From NCBI RefSeq assembly GCF_030864355.1, contig NC_083398.1, positions 806,001-870,000 of the forward strand: a DNA stretch of 64,000 nucleotides, in the 5' to 3' direction. The DNA comes from Cutaneotrichosporon cavernicola (taxonomy: Eukaryota; Basidiomycota; Tremellomycetes; Trichosporonales; Trichosporonaceae). Position 1 is the stretch's first letter, and the number at the start of each line of letters is the position of its first letter. Made by a program: the position numbers and the translations under genes. This document shows, in pieces, positions 1 to 8,898 of this stretch. The notes beneath the pieces are model-generated. The model made no database searches, was not told where the DNA came from, and saw only the letters and a list, made by a program, of their open reading frames with translations.

Positions 1-1049
1 TCAGCCTCGACTACAAGCGCACATCTCTCGACGTAATGCGTCGCGCCAGCGTTGACCACTACCGTCGCCCAAGTCTCGACCACCACCCGACGCTCGATAA
101 CCTGCTCGAAACGCCGCGCGCGACCGGCTCTGCTGTCACACCGCGCAAGGTGCCGATGAAAACAGTGGACGGGAGTCCGAGCAAGCTGACTCCGCGGCGG
201 CGCGCCAGCAGTCCGGCACGCACCGACGATGCGCAGAGCGAAGTCATGAGTGTTATGTCGTTCGCGTTCCGCGGCGAGGCGCGACCCCTGGCCCGTGGGA
301 GCATAGGCCGCGCCCGCGGCGGAGCCACGATGGGCGGGCCATCGCAGCGCACGACGAAGCTGGCTGAGCGCAGGGCCAGCGGGAACATGAGCAGCTCGGC
401 AGCGGCGAACGCCAAGTTTGCACACCGACTGCGCTCGAGCGAGGAGCTTTCGCAGTCTGCTCCGACTATCCGCCCGGCGTCGCGGGTGCGCCGCTCCCTT
501 CCGCCTGCGATGGCGCTCACGCCTGCCGGCGGACGGCGGACCACCACGCCCGCCTCTCAGCGCCCACCGTGGAACAACAGCATGCGGCCGATCAGCGCGC
601 GTGAGGAGCGCGAGCTCGAGCAGGACAAGGAGCGCCGTCCTCCGTCGGCCACAAAGGTGCGCCCAAAGCGGCCCGAAAGCGCGGCGGCACGCTCCCGCTC
701 CAGTGCGAGTGAGCGCGAGCCCTTCGGCGATGCGGCGAATGGCAAGGACAAGATGAGCGATGCGAGTAGCGCGAGCAGTCGCGCGGCCAATGCCACCATT
801 AGGGGGCCGCCGATTGCCAAGGCCAATGGTGGAGTGAAGGCGAAGGGCCGTGGGAGTGACATTGAGAATGTCCCCCAGGAAGAGGAGGTGCCGCTCGAGC
901 AGCAGAAGGGCTCAACCGCCGTCTCGGTGAGCAAGACGAATGTCGAGGTTGTGGTCGACAAGGCGGACAAGCCCGCGGCCAAGACGCTTACTGGGGTCGC
1001 GGCACGCATTGCCGCGCTCGAGGGACGCAACCGCGGTCGGCACATATAA
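1..1049 (+). CDS. 3' part of an unrecognised low-complexity basic protein
   Basis: The frame is open from base 3 to a TAA at 1047-1049, so the 5' end lies outside the window. About 348 residues are visible and no folded domain is recognised. The segment is rich in Ser, Arg, Ala and Pro. It opens with several R/K-R-x-S-[LV]-D motifs (KRTSLD, RRASVD, RRPSLD), which look like basophilic-kinase sites, followed by TPRK and SPSK motifs. It ends in a short helix-like segment (GVAARIAALEGR). Such tails are common in cytoskeletal and cell-cycle proteins, but I cannot name this one. The opposite strand is also open over long stretches because the composition is GC-rich and repetitive. The plus frame is preferred for its length and its clean stop. 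Confidence 0.6.
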   Translation, partial: SLDYKRTSLDVMRRASVDHYRRPSLDHHPTLDNLLETPRATGSAVTPRKVPMKTVDGSPSKLTPRRRASSPARTDDAQSEVMSVMSFAFRGEARPLARGSIGRARGGATMGGPSQRTTKLAERRASGNMSSSAAANAKFAHRLRSSEELSQSAPTIRPASRVRRSLPPAMALTPAGGRRTTTPASQRPPWNNSMRPISAREERELEQDKERRPPSATKVRPKRPESAAARSRSSASEREPFGDAANGKDKMSDASSASSRAANATIRGPPIAKANGGVKAKGRGSDIENVPQEEEVPLEQQKGSTAVSVSKTNVEVVVDKADKPAAKTLTGVAARIAALEGRNRGRHI

Positions 1050-1796
1050 TGGACGGACCTGTTGTACATACTAGCTGCCACTCTGTAGCTCGTCTGATAC
1101 GCTGTCACGTCGGACGAGGCCCGAGCCGAGTGAGGCTGTGACAAGAGTGGCGACTGACGCTTGGTGGATGTGGCTACGTGTTGACGGCGTTTTGCGAGGA
1201 ATGAATGATGCGGCGTACAAATTCAAATGCACTTTTCTACATTGCTCATCACCCTTGAACCTCATCTGTGCGGCCACGCTCTGACCCTCACCCTCGGCAC
1301 AAAGACCAACCAACAACTGACAACTGACGACTGACTGGGTCTAGCAGGTCGCAGGCCGCAACCTGTAGCTCGACAGGACAAATTGGCATTCACATGTCCA
1401 GTATCCTTGTTACAGTACCAGGCTTCCGAGATCTGCATGGCGACCTCACAACCAGTCGATCCGTGATCAACACGGACCGTGCATTGCGCAACGGGTGGAG
1501 GAAGCGGCCGCCCGATCCGCTCGCGCCGCTGGCTGGGGACGCCTGAACGCCTCGACCCCGATACCATCAAGCTCAAACGGATACAGTAACATGTTTCCAT
1601 TCCCTCTTGATCCTCCACGTCTATCTTTCTCCTCCTCTCCCTCTCCATCCACTCTGTCCACACCACCACACCACACCGCTCAATCAGTCCGCGCTGTACA
1701 TCCTGTACACTCTGTACAGTCCTCCTCCTCCGAGTAAAGCCCTTGGACACCACACCTGCTACTTTCAACTAGCGGCAAGGCCTGTTTCTGTCGGCC
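1050..1796. other. intergenic region, no gene seen
   Basis: Presumed 3' UTR of the preceding gene and promoter/leader of the next. Short CTGTACA-type repeats lie near 1693-1720. Only short ORFs are present, and none resembles a known protein. Confidence 0.5.
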
Positions 1797-3257
1797 ATGA
1801 CTCCTCAGCCGCCCTTATCCCCCCTAACTATACCAACCCACCCCGTCTCAGCCCCCTCCAGTGCTGTCGACGTCCATGACCAGCTGCCTCTTCATCGCCC
1901 AACTGCACGCCGCCACTCGCAGCCCCTAAGCCCGTCTCCCACCCCAGTTAGGGCGCCCTCTCCAATCCGTCGCCCATCTCACCCCTCGCCAGACGGTAGA
2001 AGCCGATTGGATATGCGTTCCCTCCATGACGCCCTCAACGCAAATGCCAACACCGACGAGCGCCCCAGTTGTGCGGGCGGGCCCACTCCTCCGCACACGC
2101 CCCGCTCCCGCTCCCAACCCCCATTCGGGGACTATGGCCGTCGCGGCTCTCTTCCACTGGCGACCCCACGCGCCGAACCAACCCAGCAACATGTGGAAAA
2201 TGGCCCAACCCTGCCCCTAGACACGCTACGCATACTGGCCGCCTCGGGAGCGGACTTTACCCATTTCCCGACCGTGTCATTCCACCCTACTGGTGGAGGG
2301 GGAAAGCATACGGTCATCCACCGCACCGTCCCAGGCGGCCTATTCGGACCCGACCTCGCCTCTAGGCTGGTATCCCACCTCGTCGCCGAACCGCTCCTCT
2401 CTCCGTGGTTGAGCCCACGCACCTCGCCCTCTCTTCTTCCGCTAGCCTTTCCCGACAAAGTTACGCCAAGTCGCTCTCGCCCCCATTCACGCGCAAATTC
2501 AATCTCGGGGATCCCAAAGACGCCCATTACCCAGACCCAGACCCAATCCCAGACCCAGACCCTGACCCAGACCCAGGCCGGGTCACTCCCAACCACCACG
2601 CCCCGCCGTATGCCTGAAGCGTGGTGGGCCGGCGCGCCGTCCGTGCGCGCAGCAGCCTGGGCCGCTCTGCTCGATGACGACGTGGACGTTCCCTCCGCTC
2701 CGGTCTTGTGGATTCCAGGAGGGTTTGGAATCGCGCGCGACTCTTCCACGCCCCGGAACTTGGACTGGAGCAACGAACCAAAGGGAATGCACACATTCGC
2801 CTTTCTTCCCCCTTTTGATGAGGACGAGACGGAAACTCTGCGCGCCCTCATGGAGCCTAGCCCGCGGTCCGGTCGGTCGGGGGCCCCATCGCCAGAGAAT
2901 ATAACCCCGATCCCCTCCAGTCCGGCAGTTAGCGAACTCTGTCTCGAGCCACGGTCTGTTCCCCCTTCGCCTCTCCCCAGAGTGGACCCGCCGGCGCAGT
3001 TCGCCCCGCCGACTCCAGTGTCCTTGCCACAGGCCAAAGCCCAGCCCGTCTCCGTCCCCGTCCCCGTCCCTGCCGCCAAGCCCTCCCAACCTAGACCCCA
3101 GCTCCATGTCCAGACTCAGCCCCATGTCCAGACTCAGCCCCAAGCCCAGACCCAGTCCAAGCCGCCTACGCCGCTAGGCCTCGCGAGTCCGCCGACCCAG
3201 ACGCGCCGTAATACGCTGAGCCTGTTTGGTCTTAGTCCGCGCAAGGCGCGCAAGTAA
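1797..3257 (+). CDS. hypothetical proline/serine-rich protein, 486 aa, no introns
   Basis: One uninterrupted frame from ATG (context GGCCATGA) to TAA. Composition is dominated by Pro, Ser, Thr and Gln, with many SP and TP dipeptides that could be phosphorylated. The only part that looks folded is residues ~140-360, with motifs such as FPTVSFHPTGGG, AAWAALLDDDVD and a WIPGGFGI segment. Residues ~245-262 are an alternating Thr-Gln tract encoded by a 6-bp DNA repeat, and a second Q-T repeat lies near the C-terminus. The protein ends with a basic motif (LSLFGLSPRKARK). A 315-codon antisense ORF over 2132-3079 is judged a compositional shadow. Function unknown; probably a lineage-restricted, mostly disordered protein. 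Confidence 0.55.
   Translation: MTPQPPLSPLTIPTHPVSAPSSAVDVHDQLPLHRPTARRHSQPLSPSPTPVRAPSPIRRPSHPSPDGRSRLDMRSLHDALNANANTDERPSCAGGPTPPHTPRSRSQPPFGDYGRRGSLPLATPRAEPTQQHVENGPTLPLDTLRILAASGADFTHFPTVSFHPTGGGGKHTVIHRTVPGGLFGPDLASRLVSHLVAEPLLSPWLSPRTSPSLLPLAFPDKVTPSRSRPHSRANSISGIPKTPITQTQTQSQTQTLTQTQAGSLPTTTPRRMPEAWWAGAPSVRAAAWAALLDDDVDVPSAPVLWIPGGFGIARDSSTPRNLDWSNEPKGMHTFAFLPPFDEDETETLRALMEPSPRSGRSGAPSPENITPIPSSPAVSELCLEPRSVPPSPLPRVDPPAQFAPPTPVSLPQAKAQPVSVPVPVPAAKPSQPRPQLHVQTQPHVQTQPQAQTQSKPPTPLGLASPPTQTRRNTLSLFGLSPRKARK
2530..2577 (+). repeat. hexanucleotide repeat (CCCAGA)n inside the orphan gene
   Basis: About eight imperfect copies of CCCAGA encode the Thr-Gln tract. Because the unit is 6 bp, length changes would keep the frame. 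Confidence 0.85.
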
Positions 3258-3758
3258 CAAGTGGCAAGTGATAAGTGACAAGTCGCACTGCTGGCGGTGC
3301 ATAGAAACATTGGCCATTATTGCTGTATATTCATGACGATGACGATGAATTCATGACGACTGCCTGGTCAAAGCTTGGCAGGGAGTGAGCGACATGTGAA
3401 TACTTGTCTTCCATGTGTCCAGGAACAGTCTCAGCATTCCGCATCACATTCCACATCGCATTCCGCATCCATCATTCATTCAGTAGCAGGTGCTCTCGTC
3501 CACTACAGGTGGGCTTGGCTTGAATGGGGACTCGATGCAACCATCTGGCCGTACACGTCTGTCGCTCCGCAAGAATTTCTAGAAGACCTGAACAGTGCCG
3601 TGGCACAGGAAGTGGAATCCGTATGACGGGAATCAACAAAATTCGTTCACCAACCCCTCCTGAACAGTACTGTGAGGACGCCATTTGGATCTGTCACGGT
3701 GCTATCCAACCCACACTCTCCGGCACCATCCACATCACGCAAAAAAACTCCACCAGTG
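3258..3758. other. intergenic region upstream of the tRNA
   Basis: No convincing ORF. Short CATTCCG/CATTCCA tandem copies lie near 3435-3475. Nothing else is recognised. Confidence 0.5.
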
Positions 3759-3851
3759 TCCCTCTTAGCTCAGTGGTAGAGCGCGTCACTAGTATCTGCA
3801 GTATCTGCAAAGATCATGACGAGGTCAGTCGTTCAAGTCGGCTAGGGGGAA
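3759..3851 (+). tRNA. tRNA-Thr(AGU) with a 21-nt intron
   Basis: The cloverleaf folds fully. Acceptor strands 3759-3765 and 3844-3850 pair over 7 bp including one G-U. The D stem is GCTC/GAGC, the anticodon stem is CGTCA (3784-3788)/TGACG (3817-3821), and the T arm has the loop TTCAAGT. The anticodon AGT is at 3791-3793 (read as AGU/IGU, Thr) with T33 before it. The intron is 3795-3815, directly after position 37, the standard eukaryotic site. A TTTT Pol III terminator follows at 3870-3873. An identical gene, with identical intron and 25-nt trailer, lies on the minus strand at 29120-29212. The anticodon and intron contain a 9-nt direct repeat. Confidence 0.93.
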
Positions 3852-3956
3852 CACGAGCAAGAGCTCATCTTTTGGCTCCGTGATCGATCTTGGCATCTGG
3901 ACTACCTCACAACTTCACCTAGCCCTATCTCCTACTATTGATTTGCAACTCAGAAC

Positions 3957-4522
3957 TCAGAACTCGACATCAAGCACAGCTTCGGTCGTGCTCGAGTGAC
4001 CCTTCGGGAGCGAGTACGCCCCCTTCCCTTTAATACCCGCCAGCTCGCCTGTCCCACTACCCTCAACCACCGTCCAGGTAGTTTCGACGGAGCCCGTGTA
4101 TAGACCCGTGGCGCGGAGGGCGAAGGTGCCTTTCTTGCCGTCGATCGAGCCGTGGATCACCATTTCGCCGTCTGATCTGTCAGGCTTGCAGGAAGCAGGA
4201 GGAAAGAAACTTACCAAAAGACGCATTCCCGCTGGGGGACTTGCCGTCGTCGCTTGGAGGGCCGTAGTATGTCCTGCTGTCAGAGGGGGTAGGTAGGGGG
4301 ATAGTGGAGCCTACATAATGTACATGGCCAGCGCCTTGCCCTCGACACCACCCGAGATGGTGCGTTCGGTGCGCACGTGGGCGAGGGTTAGGTCGCCGAG
4401 GGTCTCTTTGTCCTCGACCCACGAGTCAGTCGTGAAGGAAACCTTGTCTGGGATTAGGCTGAGACGAAGGAGTGGAACGGAGGGACAGACGGGGTAATGA
4501 AGGGATACATACAGGATGGCAT
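3957..4522 (-). CDS. DUF3224-family small beta-barrel protein
   Basis: Four exons on the minus strand: 4513-4522, 4315-4447, 4215-4273 and 3957-4171, totalling 417 nt, an exact 138-codon frame plus stop. The first exon is only 10 nt (ATGCCATCCT). The product shows the DUF3224 pattern: an N-terminal strand (KVSFTTDSW), TERTISGGVEGKA, the core HGSIDGKKGTFALRATG, and the C-terminal signature SGTGELAGIKGKGAY. Members are single-domain, allene-oxide-cyclase-like barrels with no established reaction. No signal peptide is seen, so it is likely cytosolic. A related gene lies at 35211-36036. Exon 3/4 joining uses the ATCAG acceptor, not the ACAG five bases upstream, because only it keeps the frame open. 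Confidence 0.8.
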
Positions 4523-4537
4523 AGTTGAGAGAGGCGT

Positions 4538-4582
4538 TGAGTGGTCGAGTGGTTGAGTGGTTGAGTGGTTGAGTGGTTGAGT
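4538..4582. repeat. 8-bp tandem repeat (TGAGTGGT) x5.6
   Basis: Five nearly perfect copies plus a partial sixth, beginning 16 bp upstream of the start codon of the DUF3224 gene (minus strand), so in its 5' leader or proximal promoter. Confidence 0.9.
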
Positions 4583-5102
4583 TTGTAGTGAGAACCGATG
4601 AGTGGTGGATTATATGGCGTCAGGTAAGGTGAGTCAACCCCCGTAAGGAGCGGCCATCTCCAAAGGAACGAGGTCGACCGTCAAAGCCAGATAAAGAGGA
4701 ACCACGGAATGAAGATCGCCATGGGGAATGAGGCACGGTCCGGTCATCCATCGTCAACCCAACCCAACCGCCGACAAACGATTACAACACAGAAGCAAGA
4801 GCATGCTAATATTACAAGTCGCAGCTAAGATGGGAACATGTTACCATCACAGTTACGCATGCCACTGTCCGTTAGCGTATGAACAGGCCATTGTGTATGG
4901 GAGTGTGTCTCTCTGTCTTCTCGCTTCCCTCCTCGCCCACTTTCCCTTGTGTCGTGTTTCCCTCGTGCGTGACCCCACAGCGTTCACCATCCCGTCACTT
5001 CTCCTCGTCCGCGGAAGCGCCCAACTCTCCCCACAAGTCTCTCACCCGCCCTCATGCGCTTTGCCCCATGTAAATGCGCAGAGTCCCCCGCCCAACCGCT
5101 AC
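4583..5102. other. intergenic region between the DUF3224 gene and the clr4 3' end
   Basis: No gene seen. A 280-codon plus-strand ORF (4728-5570) overlaps the terminal clr4 exons antisense and has no recognisable domain. The post-SET end of clr4 could extend into this region through an unidentified exon. Confidence 0.4.
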
Positions 5103-8100
5103 TCACCACTTGCACTGTCCACCATTGGGGCGTCCCACAGCTCTGGGGTTCACATACGCCTGCACGCTCGTCTTGTTCTTGTCACGTCTGCCGCGCCGCG
5201 GCGTTTCCATGACTATCTCAGACTCGTCCGGAGTCCCTTTGTACGAGATACACATTTCTTCACCAGGGCGGATGTCGAAGCGTGCAAAGATCACCAGCAG
5301 CGGGCGCTCGGGGTGTGCGTCCTGATATCAGCGCGAGTTCGCTGGACTGGAGCTCACCGTGACATACGCCTGAGAGGTAACAAGGTTTGGATTGCACGAG
5401 TGGTTAATATATCGGGTGAACTGGCATTAATTAGATTCAGGAGATCGAAACTCACATTCTGGGCACGGAAAAATGATGAAAGGGGTCAGCTCTGTCAAAA
5501 TAATCGCAGAAGGTGCGATTCTGCAACACAAGTTCTTATAGCTTACCCCCAAGTGAAACGCATCGACTGATGTTAGTTGTGCTTAACCAGACCCTGGGAC
5601 TCACCTGAGTATGCCGAATAGGAGAAGTCGCAGTCATTATCGTCAATGCCGACCGCCTCGGACGGGTCCGAGATTGTGCCCAACTCCATCAACTCCTTGG
5701 CCTTCCATTTCTGCGCACGGTCCTTGACGGTCATGGCGAGCTCGTAAGCTCGTGGATCGATGTCTTCAAGGCCGTCCGGAGGGTGTGAAATGTGGTAGCC
5801 GTCGAGGTCGAAGAGGTACGTCCGGCCAACTTTCTCGTAGACACGACCGCGCACCTCCGTCTCAGCCTCAGTCACGAACTCGCCAGAGTAAATCCCGATG
5901 AAAGTGCCCCTCTTGATGAAACTTTTAGCCCGCACACCTGGGGGTTAGTAACCATCCGCGTCCAGATCCTATTAGCTCAAATTCACCCCAGCCCTTCTGC
6001 CGAGTCTTGAAGATTTCGACAACCGTATCCTTACTGCGCCCGCGCTGGATCACGCGGTTCATGCATTCGGGCGGGCAGCCGCAGTTGGGGCCGCACTCCC
6101 AGATGGGACACTCGTGGTTTTTGACAGTACCGTCCCTGGCGTCAGCTTCAAATCTAAGCAGGATGAAATTACTCGTTGTATTGGAATCCATGGTAACCTT
6201 CAAGGTTGTAAAAGTACAGCTGTTGACGCTTGACGCAAAGACACGTCGTTGACAGCGGATCGCACGGCCCCTCACAGCCACAGCCCTGGCCGAGCTCGGG
6301 TTCTGGAACCTCTGTGCTGTACAGCATCTGATTGCTGTATTGGAATTCAAAGTTTGGCGGGACCCCGTCGATGTGGTTTACGACCTTGATGGCCGGGGCG
6401 TTCGGTTCGTCGACGGCCGTGAACATGGACATGTACATCTCAAAAACCTCGCGATGAATCGCTGGGTTCAGAAATGAGCCTTTGCTGATCAGCTTGTGGT
6501 ACTGATCGATTATGTGCATGTCGAGGTGGCGGTTCACCTTCACAGCCATGCCAGCAGGTGCGAGTTCGCGCGCAGTCACAGACTCTTTTCTTTTGAATAG
6601 CCCATCGCCGTCCGACAGGCGCTGGGCGCTATCAATGAGGCGCTCCCACTCCCGGCGACTGATGCGAGCCGGGACCTCGAGCACCTCGACCTCCTCATCA
6701 GTAATCTCCATCGGGGCCGCGAGCCCATGCGACGGGGGTGTTAGGACCGCGTCATCAATCGGCGACGCTTCAGTGTGCGAGTCGTGCATTTTAGCGAGTC
6801 TCGAGTTATCGGTGGTTGTGGTTGGGGCGGTAGAAGGTGCCCGTGCTCTCGGTGAGTTTTCAAGATCTTCAGTAGCTCGCTCCGCGACAGCTGTAGAGGT
6901 AGGCTCCTCAGCCGGGCCAGTTGCGTCACCAGGGGCCACAATTTCCTCGATTTCGGCATCGTCGAAAACACTGATGACGTCCTCATCAATCTCGAAAGAG
7001 GGACCGTCGTCAATTGCGGAGTGAGGCGCGGGTGTCAGACTCCCTTCGGGAAGGGGAGGTATCAGGTCCTCGTCGTCGTCGATGTCGGCCATGCCAACGC
7101 TGTCACGCGGCGCATCATCGAGCACCATCGCCTCGGCCGAGGGACTCACGGCCGCGCCGGATAGGGAAGGAAACGGAGACGTCCTGGTCACCACCGTGGA
7201 TAATGCCGGCTGAGGAGGAGACGAGGCAGACTTGGGTTCGGGTGCAGAGGCTAGGGGCTGGGACATCGAGGGGCTGGCCTCGGGCGTGGCAAGTGGCTGG
7301 GAGGCGGGGCGTGAGACAGGACGTGAAGACGGGCGCGAGGACGAGCGCGAAAGAGGACGTGGCGGTGGCTGCTCAGGCGACGCGTTGTCGGTCGCCCACA
7401 ATGGACCCATGCGTTTCTTCACTGGCGCAGGCAACTCTGCCTCCGGCGGTGGGAACGTGAACAGCGGCGTAGCGGATGCGCGTGGTAGCGGAGGCCCGGG
7501 TGCGTCTCCTTCAGCGACAGGCGTGGCGGTCGGTGCCTTGGCTCCTCCCAGTGTGCCGCGGGGCGCCTTGCCTCCGGTCGACTTGCGTGCCATCATACCA
7601 TGATGCTTTACGGTGCGTGAGGGAGATCTTTCACGCAGGCGGACGCGGTGTGGCGTGATCTGAGCCTGCGACGGAGGCTGGCCCAGGACGTTTAAAGGCT
7701 CAAAGTTACCCCACTCGCCGAGCTTGGGGCCCAGCGAGCTCGGCGCCTTGTTGGCCTTTGGCCGCTGGCCTTCGGGCCGGCCTTCGACAACAAGCTTCTC
7801 GAAGTTACCCCATGACCCCAGGTGCGTGCCCTCATGGAAGCCGTCCGTGCGGCGCTTCTTCTTCCGCTGGGAGGGAGGAAGGTTGGCCTTCCGCTTGGTC
7901 GTCTTGGTCTCATCATCCGAGTCAATGACAACAATCTGACGAGACGGTCCTGCCTCGGCATTGTCGGAGAAGTAGTCGCGCAGAGGTCGCTGTGTCGCGA
8001 CAGGCGATGTAACTTCGCCCCGCTTGCCTTTGCCCTTATAATTCGAACCGTTCTCGCGGTTGGACACGGACGAGCCATTCATGCGCTGGGACGAACTGGG

Positions 8101-8435
8101 CGTCGCGATAACTGGAGGTTGGGCTAATGCACTTGGGCCTGGTGTAAGCAGTCGCTTGAGTGGCTACACACCAGCGGCACCGCGCTTCTCGCGTTCGCGC
8201 AGCTTATTGAGTTGTGCGTTGAGGTCACTCTCGTCCGGGTCGGAATCAGGCTGGCGTACCAGACCTTGCGCCCGTACGCGGCTGCGCCGCGGTGTTCTGA
8301 GCTGTTGGTGCTGCGACGAGTGTTGTGGTTGCTTGTCGTCGCTGTCATCATCAAAGACGAAAGGGTCTTCTTGGGCTATGCATTAGCGTTATGTGTGTTG
8401 GTGGAGGTACGCATCGCCGATTGTGGTGGCGTCAT
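5103..8435 (-). CDS. clr4: histone H3K9 methyltransferase, Clr4/SUV39 (KMT1) type
   Basis: Heterochromatin enzyme that methylates H3 lysine 9. Exons: 8411-8435, 8172-8375, 6173-8138, 5987-6135, 5605-5937, 5547-5566, 5456-5458, 5358-5420 and 5103-5321 (about 993 aa); the phases agree throughout. The N-terminal ~600 residues are largely disordered and show no chromodomain. They hold two copies of a WGNFE motif. The pre-SET cysteine cluster follows (GCGCEGPCDP, CPIWECGPNCGCPPECMNR). The SET domain has KGWGVRA, GTFIGIYSGE, RYINHSCNPN (cofactor/catalytic core) and the F-D-I-R-P-G-E-E motif. The 3-nt exon at 5456-5458 encodes the Asn before FTRYINHSC. The last exon reads QCKW-stop. The full post-SET cysteine motif was not found, so the 3' end is uncertain: a donor at 5106 may join an exon I could not place. 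Confidence 0.9.
5456..5458 (-). other. clr4: putative 3-nt micro-exon (AAT, Asn) in clr4
   Basis: Read on the minus strand, the three bases AAT are flanked by CCAG on the 5' side and GTGAGT on the 3' side, both good splice sites. The upstream exon ends after VDAFHLG (5547) and the downstream exon starts with FTRYINHSC (5420). SUV39 proteins have ten residues between VDA and NHSC with Asn after Gly; this is obtained only if AAT is included. Confidence 0.7.
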
Positions 8436-8898
8436 GCATCACAACGGCGCGGTATTCACGATGACGGTTTGTTCGGCGTGGGTTGGAGCGGATTGGTGGA
8501 GGGAAGGTTGAGTGCCTCAGTGGACTGTGCACAGTGGTAATACCCCAAACACCTATTTACACCAAAGTGACGCTCTGGGCCCAAATATACACTCCCAGAG
8601 GCTCAAAGTAGTTATATAGCCTCCAGATGGTCCGGGGACTCACTTCCGAGACTTTGACGAGGCCCAGCCATGCTGGAAAACAAGTTGTGGGAAATGGGTG
8701 TGGAGAATGGTATAGCAAGGTGCTGGGAGGACACTCATCTGCATCTGCATCAGCTTCACCTAAAGGTAGGGGCTTATATAGGGTGCCTGAGTGTCAATAT
8801 AAAAGGATTCCAGAGTTCCAGAATGCAACAACAAATATCAGACCCCAGACTCTCCACTAACAGCCATCCAGTCATCCAAGCACCAACCTTTTGCAACC
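8436..8898. other. divergent promoter region between clr4 and the Rpr2-like gene
   Basis: No gene seen. The region serves as promoter for both flanking genes. A TATATAG-like stretch at 8613-8619 and TTATATAGG near 8771 are possible core-promoter elements, unproven. Confidence 0.45.

Noticed and set aside
2132..3079. 315-codon minus-strand ORF opposite the proline-rich gene
   Set aside because: It mirrors a repetitive GC-rich coding strand. Its Gly/Arg/Val content (WVWVRVWVWDWVWVW) is what the antisense of Thr-Gln repeats gives, and it has no domain.
4728..5570. 280-codon plus-strand ORF
   Set aside because: It overlaps the terminal clr4 exons antisense and shows no recognisable protein pattern.
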